A stretch of DNA of 46,839 nt from Actinomycetota bacterium (GTDB lineage: Bacteria; Actinomycetota; Thermoleophilia; Solirubrobacterales; 70-9): assembly GCA_018268655.1 (NCBI GenBank), contig JAFDWC010000005.1:1-46839 (forward strand), written 5' to 3'. This document shows, in pieces, positions 40,902-46,839 of the stretch. The position numbers were made by a program, and so were the translations under genes. The notes beneath the pieces were generated by a model. That model ran no database searches and was not told the origin of the DNA. It was given only the letters and a program-made list of their open reading frames with translations. Each line of letters starts with the position of its first letter. Position 1 is the first letter of the stretch.

Positions 40902-42209
40902 TTACCGTTTGAGACCCGGGTCGGACTTGGCCGGCGCGACCCCTGGCATCAACTCCAGCACAATTTCGTTACCCGAGTCAAGGGGTTCTGAACTCTCGCT
41001 GCGGCGGCGCTCAGGCCATTTCGCAGCAAGGATCGGGACCATTAGTGCCACGATGGCAAAGATGCCGAGGCCGGCGACGAGAAAGGTCGCGCGCGGGCTG
41101 ACGACCGCCGCGATCACACCGCCGACGGCGAAGCCGATGCCCGGCATCGCGGCTCCGATCGACTCCAGCACGCTCATCACCCGAGCCTGCATCTCGGCCG
41201 CCGTCAGCTCCTGCACGGCGCTGATCGCGGAGACCCACTGGACCCCGTTGCCGGCGCCGCCGAGGGCCGAGGCGGCGCAGGCGAGCGCCAGGTTCGGCGC
41301 CGCCGCGAGCCCGAGATAGCCGGCACCTACCGCGAGCGTGCTGAACAGCAGCAGGACCCGCAGCGAGGCGCGGTGGACGGCGGCGAAGACGAGGCTGCCG
41401 AGGACCATCCCCACGCCCCAGCTGGCCAGCAACAGGCCGTAGCCCGAGTCGTTGGCGCCGAGCGTTTCCTTGGCATAGACGACCTCGACCGGGATCACCG
41501 CGGCGAAGAAGACGAAGGCGGCGCCCTGGGCGATCAGCAGCCAGCGCAGCGCGACCTTCTCCCGTAGATAGGAGACCCCGGCCCGGACCCGGTCGCGCAT
41601 CCGGCCAGCTTCCGGCTCGGCCCGGGGGAGCTCGCCGGCGGTGAGCAGGATCCAGGCGATCGCGTAGAAGGAGACCGCGTTCAGCAGCAGCGCGGTCTGC
41701 ACGTTGAAGGCGGCGACGATGAGGCCGGCCAGCGCCGGGCCGACGGCCGCGCCGCCGGTGAAGGCGACGTTGAGCAGCGCGTTGCCGGCCCGCAGTTCCC
41801 CGGTTCGCTCGAGCAGCTCGGCAACCACCGACCGAGTCAGTGCACGGCCGGCCAAAGCCAGTGCACCGTCGACGGCGGCGACGGCGATCACCGCCGCCAG
41901 CGAGAAGTGGGAGGTGAGCAGTGCCAGCGCCCCGAACGCCGCGGCCTCGAAGCAGTAGATCACCGGCAGCGCGTAGCGGGGCGGCGGCTTCTCCGCCCGG
42001 GTCACCAGGAGCGGGGCGAAAAGCGCTGGAAGGAAGCGGGTTCCGAGGAAGAGGCCGGCGGTCGCGAGGGCGCTGTCGGTGCGTTCGAAGACGAGCACCG
42101 AGAGGGCGATGATCCCCATCCAGTCGCCGAGCTCGTTGACCGCGTAGGTCGTCGCGAGCCGCCTGAAGAGGGGACGCCGCAACGGCTCCATGAGGCCCTG
42201 TCTAGCCAT
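40902..42209 (-). CDS. MFS transporter (transmembrane secretion effector-like)
   Basis: The product has 435 residues and about 12 membrane segments. It starts FRRLATTYAVNELGDWMGII, typical of the MFS_3 (enterobactin exporter-like) family, with ERTDSALATAGLFLGTRFLP and a second half starting near AYLREKVALRW. It heads the second ABC operon, 17 bases before the binding-protein gene. Efflux of a solute or signal is likely, though substrate is unknown. The upstream side is a 432-base intergenic region with direct repeats. Confidence 0.9.
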   Translation of the reverse strand: MARQGLMEPLRRPLFRRLATTYAVNELGDWMGIIALSVLVFERTDSALATAGLFLGTRFLPALFAPLLVTRAEKPPPRYALPVIYCFEAAAFGALALLTSHFSLAAVIAVAAVDGALALAGRALTRSVVAELLERTGELRAGNALLNVAFTGGAAVGPALAGLIVAAFNVQTALLLNAVSFYAIAWILLTAGELPRAEPEAGRMRDRVRAGVSYLREKVALRWLLIAQGAAFVFFAAVIPVEVVYAKETLGANDSGYGLLLASWGVGMVLGSLVFAAVHRASLRVLLLFSTLAVGAGYLGLAAAPNLALACAASALGGAGNGVQWVSAISAVQELTAAEMQARVMSVLESIGAAMPGIGFAVGGVIAAVVSPRATFLVAGLGIFAIVALMVPILAAKWPERRRSESSEPLDSGNEIVLELMPGVAPAKSDPGLKR

Positions 42210-42236
42210 GACTGGACGCTCGTATTACTAAATTTG

Positions 42237-42290
42237 TGCACAAGTTCCCGTGCAGATGCACAAGTTTTGGCCAATCTGTGCTACAAAGTT
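42237..42290. repeat. Phased direct repeats TGCACAAGTT
   Basis: TGCACAAGTT occurs at 42237-42246 and 42257-42266, exactly 20 bases apart; a variant TGCTACAAAGTT follows at 42279-42290. The first copy lies in the palindrome TTGTGCACAA (42234-42243). Spacing of about two helical turns puts the copies on one face of the DNA, as for an activator or repressor array. Confidence 0.6.
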
Positions 42291-42360
42291 GCCAGCGATT
42301 AGCAAGATTTTTGAAAGAGCGCACAGCTAGAGCGGCTTCAACTTGAAGGAGGGACAAGGC

Positions 42361-42378
42361 ATGGGCTACAAACACTAA
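42361..42378 (+). CDS. Five-codon ORF (MGYKH) with a consensus ribosome site
   Basis: ATG GGC TAC AAA CAC TAA is preceded at 7 bases by AAGGAGGG, the strongest Shine-Dalgarno I saw in this region. The palindrome just upstream overlaps the first bases of that site and could mask it. The size rules out an enzyme; a leader peptide or signal peptide are options. Translation is inferred from the ribosome site only. Confidence 0.4.
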   Translation: MGYKH

Positions 42379-42441
42379 GTCCCCTCAATCGCCGGTTTTC
42401 TCGGCGTTTGAGCGCCAACCGGCGACAAAGCAGAGCTTTTG

Positions 42442-42476
42442 CGAAGGGGTGCCTATGGCGCCCTTTCGTCTTTTCT
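42442..42476 (+). terminator. Intrinsic terminator
   Basis: CGAAGGGGTGCC (42442-42453) pairs with GGCGCCCTTTCG (42457-42468) over a three-base loop, with two G-T pairs, and is followed by TCTTTTCT. It is the clearest factor-independent terminator in the window, and lies 165 bases ahead of the HD-GYP start with no known gene before it on this strand. Confidence 0.75.
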
Positions 42477-42641
42477 GGGGCCTTGAAGTGCCTCCTGCAT
42501 GACGCCGGTCATACGGCTATATCGCTTGTAAGGGTCCTCTGAGCGGGGTAATTTCGTTCTCGCGTTGGCGCAGGGAATTGCCGATTCCTGCTCGACCTCC
42601 GCTTCGGAGAGGCAGTTCGGCGCCAGCCACGACCCGCCGCC

Positions 42642-44051
42642 ATGGAAAGCAACCGCCCCAGTACCAGCAGGACCAATGCCGTCCAGATCGTCGGCTTGAT
42701 CGTCGCCGTGGCGGTGGCCGTGATCACGGCCGACACGGCGAATTGGGACATGGCGCTGTTCGGCATCCTGCTGGCCTTCTCGGTCTTCAGCGACCTGACC
42801 GCGATCACCACGACCTCGAAGGTGAAGCTGTCCGGCAGCTTCCTGCCGATCGTCCTGGCGATCGTCCTTCTCGGCGGTCCGCCCGCCGCCGTGATCGGCG
42901 TTATCACGATAGTCGTCGGGACCCTGGTCAACCAGCGCAACGCCTTCCACTTCTTCCTCAACAACCTCGTCACCTACACGGCCTTCCCGCTGATCACCGG
43001 TCTCGCCTTCCATTGGGTGACGGACGCCGCCAACATCTCGGCGTCCGACGGCGCCTTCTACGCCCTCGTCTTCGGTGCCTTCCTGTTCGCCCTGGCGATC
43101 AACTTCACCCTGATCGCGGGTTACGCCTGCTACCTCGAACGCAGCTCCTTCTGGCGCAAGGTGCGGACGGCGCTGGTGCCGCTGTTGCCGTCGGAGCTCG
43201 CGGCGGCGCTGATGGCGGTCGGCGTCGCCTACCTCTACATCCATGTCGGGCTGACCGGGATCGCGCTGTTCGGCGTCGTCCTCGTCACCTTCCAGTACCT
43301 GCTCGGCGCCCTGCTGGTCTCCCAGGAGCGGGCGGAAGAGCTCGAGGTGCGCTCGAAGCAGCTGGCCAGCTTCCAGGTCGGCGTCTTGAGCGCGATGCTG
43401 CGGACGCTCGATCTGCGGGACCAGATGACCGCCCGGCACTCGGCCGCGGTGGCCCGCTACTCGCGGGCGATCGCGCAGCGGGCAGGGTTCTCACGCCGGG
43501 ACGAGGAGCTGGTCCACATCGCGGCGCTGCTGCACGACATCGGCAAGTTCATCCTCCCCGACCGCATCCTCAAGGCCAACGTGCCGCTCACGGACGAGGA
43601 CTGGATGCTGATCAAACGGCACCCGCAGCAGGGCGCCAGGGTGGTCTCCTCGCTCGACGGCTACGGGCCGGTGGCGGAGATCATCCTCGCCCACCACGAG
43701 CGGATCGACGGCAAAGGCTATCCGCGCGGCCTGGCCGGCGGCGAGATCCCGGAACTGTCGCGGATCATCTCCGTCGCCGACACCTACGACGTGATGACGG
43801 CGCGCGACTCCTACCGGACGCCGATGTCGAGCCACGACGCGATCATCGAGCTGCGGCGGGTCGCCGGCAAACAGCTCGACGCCCGCTTCGTCGAGGTCTT
43901 CATCGAGCTGCTCGAGGGCAAGGACGTCTCCTTCCAGCACGGCGAGGCGGCCGACTTCGAGAAGGAGCTGGCGCTCGAATCGCGCATCGCCGAGACCGCC
44001 AGCCCCGGCGCCGAGAGCAACCGCTTCCAGGTTGCCGGCGCCAAGGCCTAG
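42642..44051 (+). CDS. Membrane HD-GYP domain protein
   Basis: The product has 469 residues. The N-terminal third to half (about 12-225) has seven or so membrane segments, like a MASE-type sensor. The HD-GYP domain follows at about 250-430: LLHDIGKFILPDRIL with His298-Asp299, HHERIDGKGYPRGLAG with the Gly-Tyr-Pro at 359-361, and EIPELSRIISVADTYDVMT. HD-GYP proteins hydrolyse cyclic di-GMP or related dinucleotides; no GGDEF or EAL is attached. ATG 42642 is consistent with the membrane start. Likely a signalling phosphodiesterase responding to a membrane cue. Confidence 0.92.
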   Translation: MESNRPSTSRTNAVQIVGLIVAVAVAVITADTANWDMALFGILLAFSVFSDLTAITTTSKVKLSGSFLPIVLAIVLLGGPPAAVIGVITIVVGTLVNQRNAFHFFLNNLVTYTAFPLITGLAFHWVTDAANISASDGAFYALVFGAFLFALAINFTLIAGYACYLERSSFWRKVRTALVPLLPSELAAALMAVGVAYLYIHVGLTGIALFGVVLVTFQYLLGALLVSQERAEELEVRSKQLASFQVGVLSAMLRTLDLRDQMTARHSAAVARYSRAIAQRAGFSRRDEELVHIAALLHDIGKFILPDRILKANVPLTDEDWMLIKRHPQQGARVVSSLDGYGPVAEIILAHHERIDGKGYPRGLAGGEIPELSRIISVADTYDVMTARDSYRTPMSSHDAIIELRRVAGKQLDARFVEVFIELLEGKDVSFQHGEAADFEKELALESRIAETASPGAESNRFQVAGAKA

Positions 44052-44074
44052 CACCGCGCGATAGCGTTCCGCCG

Positions 44075-45106
44075 GTGCGGGCGGTGACCTTCCAAGCGCC
44101 GGAGGAGGTGCGGATCGAGGAGGTGCCGGAGCCCGAGTTGGGGGCTCCCGGCGACGCGATCGTCCGCGTCGACGCCAGCGGCATCTGCGGCTCGGACCTC
44201 CACATCTACCGCGGCCGCTTCCCGGTCGAGCCCGGCTTCACGATCGGCCACGAGTTCGTCGGGACGGTGCTGGCGGCCGGTCCCGAGGTGACCCGGGTGG
44301 CCGTCGGCGACCGGGTGCTGGGCACCTTCCACGTCGCCTGCGCGACCTGCTCCTCTTGCCTGCGGGGCGAGTACCACCGCTGCCGCAACGGGCGCACCTT
44401 CGGCCACGGCTCCAGCCTCGGCAGCCTCCAGGGCGCCCAGGCCGAGCAGCTGGTCTGCCCGTGGGCCAACGTCAACCTGCGCCGGGTGCCGGAGGGGATG
44501 TCGGACGACGTCGCCCTCTTCGCCGGCGACGTGATGGGGACCGGCTACCACGCCGTCGCCAACGCCGGGATGACGGAGGGCGACACGGTCGCGATCCTCG
44601 GCCTCGGCCCGGTCGGACTCTGCGCGGTGCAGGCGGCGCTCGCCGGCGGCGCGGCCCGCGTCTTCGCGGTCGACACCGTCGCCGAGCGGTTGGCGATCGC
44701 CGAGTCGTTCGGGGCGCTGCCGCTGCACCTGACCGAGAGCGACGTCAAGGGCGAGATCCGCGCCGCGACCGAGGGCGGCGTCGACGTCGCCGTCGACGCG
44801 GTCGGCGACCCGGCGCCGCTGGCGCTGGCGATCAGCCTCGCCCGCGACGCCGGCACCGTCTCCGGGGTCGGCGCCTACGCCGGCAGGGGGGAGGTGCCGC
44901 TCGGCCTCGCCTGGCTCAAGTGCCTCGACCTCAAGCTCGGCCTCGCCAACGTGATTGCCCACGTCGACCGCGTCCTCGGCCTGCTCGAGAGCGGCCGCCT
45001 CGACCCGACCCCGCTGGTCAGCTCGCACATGAAGCTCGACGAAGCGCCCGAGGCCTACCGGATCTTCGCCCGCCGCGAAGCGCTGAAGATCGTCCTCTCG
45101 CCCTGA
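44075..45106 (+). CDS. Zinc-dependent alcohol dehydrogenase (MDR family)
   Basis: The product has 343 residues from GTG 44075. The catalytic zinc site is seen in SGICGSDLHIYRG and IGHEFVGTV; the structural zinc has the full set CATCSSCLRGEYHRC (spacing 2-2-7). The cofactor motif GLGPVGLCAVQ lies in the Rossmann domain, followed by VFAVDTVAERL with an Asp that suits NAD rather than NADP. It oxidises alcohols or polyols such as sorbitol/threonine relatives; the exact substrate is unknown. The gap to the HD-GYP stop is 23 bases, so cotranscription is possible. Confidence 0.93.
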   Translation: MRAVTFQAPEEVRIEEVPEPELGAPGDAIVRVDASGICGSDLHIYRGRFPVEPGFTIGHEFVGTVLAAGPEVTRVAVGDRVLGTFHVACATCSSCLRGEYHRCRNGRTFGHGSSLGSLQGAQAEQLVCPWANVNLRRVPEGMSDDVALFAGDVMGTGYHAVANAGMTEGDTVAILGLGPVGLCAVQAALAGGAARVFAVDTVAERLAIAESFGALPLHLTESDVKGEIRAATEGGVDVAVDAVGDPAPLALAISLARDAGTVSGVGAYAGRGEVPLGLAWLKCLDLKLGLANVIAHVDRVLGLLESGRLDPTPLVSSHMKLDEAPEAYRIFARREALKIVLSP

Positions 45107-45122
45107 CCGCCCTGGTCCCGCG

Positions 45123-45686
45123 TCAGCTCGGCGGGATCGGGCAGGCGACGGTCTCGAGCTGGAGGATCGCCAGGGTCCGGCCGAAGCCGATGTACTGGCC
45201 GGCCATCATCATCAGCTCGAGGATCTCGGCGTCGCCGAAATGCTCGTGCAGGGCTTCGATCTCGGCATCGCCGATCGAGTGGTGGTCGACCGCCATCTGC
45301 TCGGCGAACTGCATCGCGGCGAGCTCGGCCGGGGTGTACTCGGGATTCGCCGCGAAGTCGTCGGCCCAGACTCCGACCGCCTGCTCCTCGGGGATCGAGT
45401 CGGAGGCGAGGCGGGCCGACTGGCAGGTGACGCAGCCGTTCATCTGGGCGATCCGCAGCCGCATCAGCTCCTTCGTCCGCGGCGTCAGCCTGGCGACGTC
45501 CTCGGCCTCTTCGATGTTGGTGTGCCAGGGGTAGTAGAAGCTCAGGTACTGCTCGATGAACTCGGGATGGGCGCTGAAGGCGCGGGCGACGTGCTGGGTC
45601 GCCCAGTCGTCCTCGGCCGCTTCGTCGTGCATTTCCTTCAGGAAGCCGTCCAGGTCGCTCTCGTCAGCCAGCGGAATCCGGGCCAT
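45123..45686 (-). CDS. AhpD/carboxymuconolactone decarboxylase-like protein
   Basis: The product has 187 residues. ATG 45686 has GAGGTGA just upstream. The AhpD-like core contains TKELMRLRIAQMNGCVTCQS, with Cys85 and Cys88 in the redox CxxC. The usual histidine four residues after the second Cys is Arg92 here, so peroxidase cycling may be changed. A second helix motif ELMMMAGQYIGFGR closes the fold. These proteins reduce peroxides with lipoyl partners or act as redox hubs. It converges with the alcohol dehydrogenase gene and is divergent from the pterin dehydratase gene. Confidence 0.9.
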   Translation of the reverse strand: MARIPLADESDLDGFLKEMHDEAAEDDWATQHVARAFSAHPEFIEQYLSFYYPWHTNIEEAEDVARLTPRTKELMRLRIAQMNGCVTCQSARLASDSIPEEQAVGVWADDFAANPEYTPAELAAMQFAEQMAVDHHSIGDAEIEALHEHFGDAEILELMMMAGQYIGFGRTLAILQLETVACPIPPS

Positions 45687-45813
45687 GCATTCACCTCGTC
45701 GTCCAGTTGATCGTCCTCGGCTCGACGGTACCCGCGGTGGTCGCGAAGGCCGACGGGGCGCCGCGCTCGCGCTGTGGGATCTCCAAGCCTCCGATCTGCG
45801 AGCATTTGGAGCG

Positions 45814-46098
45814 ATGCCACTCCTTGACGAGGCCGCGATCGAGGCGAGGTTGACCGCGCTGCCGGGCTGGGCCCGGGCCGGCGCGACGATCGAGAAGACC
45901 TTCGAATGCGGAGACTTCGTCGGCTCGGTGAAGTTCGTCGACGGCCTCGTCGCGCCGGCCGAGGCGATGAACCACCACCCCGACCTCGAGATCTCCTGGG
46001 ACAAGGTCAGGGTCTCGCTCTCGACCCACTCCGAGGGCGGGCTGACCGCCAACGACTTCGAGCTGGCGGCGCAGATCGAGGCGCTCGCCCCGCGCTAG
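45814..46098 (+). CDS. Pterin-4-alpha-carbinolamine dehydratase
   Basis: The product has 94 residues, normal for the family. The hallmark is NHHPDLEISWDKVRVSL, whose His-His-Pro begins the active site, followed by STHSEGGLTANDFELA. It dehydrates 4a-hydroxytetrahydropterin, recycling the cofactor of aromatic amino acid hydroxylases; other roles include molybdopterin handling. ATG 45814 starts the fold correctly. No hydroxylase gene is in the window. It runs toward the arginase-family gene with a three-base gap. Confidence 0.94.
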   Translation: MPLLDEAAIEARLTALPGWARAGATIEKTFECGDFVGSVKFVDGLVAPAEAMNHHPDLEISWDKVRVSLSTHSEGGLTANDFELAAQIEALAPR

Positions 46099-46101
46099 CC
46101 G

Positions 46102-46839
46102 TCAGCCGGCGGGCGAGCTCGCCGCCAGCGCCTCGACCAGGGCCTGGCCGCAGTCGCGCTGCGGGTCCTTGTCGGGGTTGTAGCAGGCGAGCGAGGCGCC
46201 GATCAGGCGCTCCGAGTCGAGCAGCGGCCGCAGCGTTGCCAGCAGCTCGTCCCAGTCGAAGCCGCCGCTGAGCAGGTAGTCGGTGGCCGGGAAGCAGGAC
46301 GGGTCGAGGACGTCGACGTCGAAGTGCAGCCAGTACGGACCGCGGTCAGCCAGCGTCGTCGCGATCGCCGTCGCGGCCTCCGCGTGGCCGCGAGCGCGCA
46401 GCTCGGCCCCGGAGGCGAGCAGCGGCGGCGGCTCCAGGGTCTCCGGCTGGCGCATCCCGTACTCGCGCGACTCCTCCTGGTCGCGGAAGCCGACCAGGGC
46501 GGTGCGCTCGGCGACGGTGGCGGCGCCGCCGGCGGCCTCGACCCAGGCCTCCGGCCCGAGCCCGAGCGCGACCGAGATCGGCATGTCGGCGGCCTCGCCG
46601 GTGGGCGAGGTGGTGCCGTCATATAGGTCGAGGTGGCCGTCGAGGTGGGCAAGCCCGGGCGGCTCGCCGAGGGCGTCGCGAGCGCCGGCGAGCGCTCCCG
46701 GGAGTGCCGCGCAGCAGCCGCCGGCGAGAAACGGCCGCACCCCTTCGCCGATCCACTCGGCGACGGCGGCCCGGATCGCCCAGGTGGTGGCGAGCACGTC
46801 GTCGCTGGCCAGCAGCCCCGTCTCGGGGTCGCGCTCCTC
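46102..46839 (-). CDS. Arginase/agmatinase-family protein (5' end outside window)
   Basis: The visible 245 codons are the C-terminal part; the frame remains open to the window edge (codons before GTG 46797 are E-E-R-D-P-E-T-G). Manganese-site motifs are LAHLDGHLDLYD (D-x-H-x-D) and LHFDVDVLDPS (D-x-D with the next Asp). The first D-x-H motif is present and the expected order is normal for the ureohydrolase family (arginase, agmatinase, formimidoylglutamase). The product hydrolyses a guanidino or formimino group. Substrate cannot be assigned from this part. Confidence 0.9.
   Translation of the reverse strand, partial: EERDPETGLLASDDVLATTWAIRAAVAEWIGEGVRPFLAGGCCAALPGALAGARDALGEPPGLAHLDGHLDLYDGTTSPTGEAADMPISVALGLGPEAWVEAAGGAATVAERTALVGFRDQEESREYGMRQPETLEPPPLLASGAELRARGHAEAATAIATTLADRGPYWLHFDVDVLDPSCFPATDYLLSGGFDWDELLATLRPLLDSERLIGASLACYNPDKDPQRDCGQALVEALAASSPAG

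Larger units (their letters stand above)
42310..42476 (+). ncRNA. Putative short RNA / leader with a five-codon ORF
   Basis: Elements in order: a 6-1-6 palindrome CTTCAA-C-TTGAAG (42336-42348) that touches the ribosome site; a consensus Shine-Dalgarno AAGGAGGG (42346-42353); a minimal ORF; a long hairpin (42389-42397 with 42417-42425, plus an inner GGCG/CGCC); and a strong intrinsic terminator ending at 42476. The left end is a guess, as no clear promoter was identified. It could be an independent small RNA or an attenuator leader for the HD-GYP gene starting at 42642. Confidence 0.45.
42210..42641. other. 432-bp divergent intergenic region
   Basis: This is the lowest-GC stretch in the window, between the MFS start (minus) and HD-GYP start (plus). 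It holds direct repeats at 42237-42290, a five-codon ORF at 42361-42378 and a terminator at 42442-42476, described separately. Between 42477 and 42641 a -10-like TATATC near 42520 could serve the HD-GYP gene, and a short stem near 42595-42615 precedes its start. Confidence 0.6.

Noticed and set aside
42380..42641. Known riboswitch (cyclic-di-GMP GEMM type) before HD-GYP
   Set aside because: The hairpins do not match the conserved core of that class as far as I can read; only a leader with a terminator is supported.
1..46839. CRISPR arrays, transposases or prophage genes
   Set aside because: No regularly spaced direct repeats and no transposase, integrase or phage structural proteins appear in any frame I read.

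Overview
The window is high-GC DNA with short intergenic gaps, many ATGA/GTGA start-stop overlaps and frequent GTG/TTG starts. Gene content points to an actinobacterium: an Rv2578c-type radical SAM protein, a LigC-type ATP-dependent DNA ligase, a Cheo-type SOS box, F420-reductase-like and TetR-rich content. The flavour resembles soil Thermoleophilia (Solirubrobacterales), but that placement is inference. No phage, transposase or CRISPR array was seen.

Region 1 (1-16.7 kb) looks like a catabolic island. It holds an adenylate-forming CoA ligase (cut by the window edge), an M24 creatinase/prolidase-like hydrolase, a small alpha/beta-barrel-like protein, an SDR dehydrogenase, a complete peptide/opine-type ABC importer (binding protein, two permeases, two ATPases), a DRE-TIM lyase homologue with a substituted metal ligand, a RidA-type protein, an HpcH/HpaI aldolase, a YCII protein, a nitrilase-superfamily amidase, two cytochromes P450 and a GntR/FCD regulator. 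A repeated AT-rich palindromic motif (core TATCAAA, ideal form TTTGATA-N3-TATCAAA) lies in front of the operons at 1206, 6873, 13401 and 16709, and again at 24274. It is the best candidate operator for the GntR protein. Together these suggest import, oxidation, hydrolysis and retro-aldol cleavage of a nitrogen-containing organic compound that I cannot name.

Region 2 (16.8-29 kb) holds a MarR-PDZ fusion regulator with a F420-reductase-like gene and a truncated MFS gene, an NmrA-like SDR, a decayed LamG gene, two tRNA-Ser genes, an acetamidase/formamidase, a Rieske protein, two tandem ACMSD-type amidohydrolases divergent from an FMN 2-hydroxyacid oxidase, three TetR regulators and a long-form dCTP deaminase.

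Region 3 (29.3-35 kb) has a MerR regulator, a winged-helix protein coupled to a DHA2 drug-exporter-like MFS, and, across a perfect SOS-box-like palindrome, an Rv2578c-family radical SAM gene. A homing-endonuclease intein interrupts the iron-sulfur motif of that gene. A LigC ligase converges on it. LigC is the last gene of a second ABC operon (MFS, binding protein, two permeases, two ATPases, ligase; 42.2 to 34.1 kb, minus strand). Region 4 (42.2-46.8 kb) contains a short putative RNA with a five-codon ORF and an intrinsic terminator, then a membrane HD-GYP protein, a zinc alcohol dehydrogenase, an AhpD-like protein, a pterin carbinolamine dehydratase and a partial arginase-family gene.
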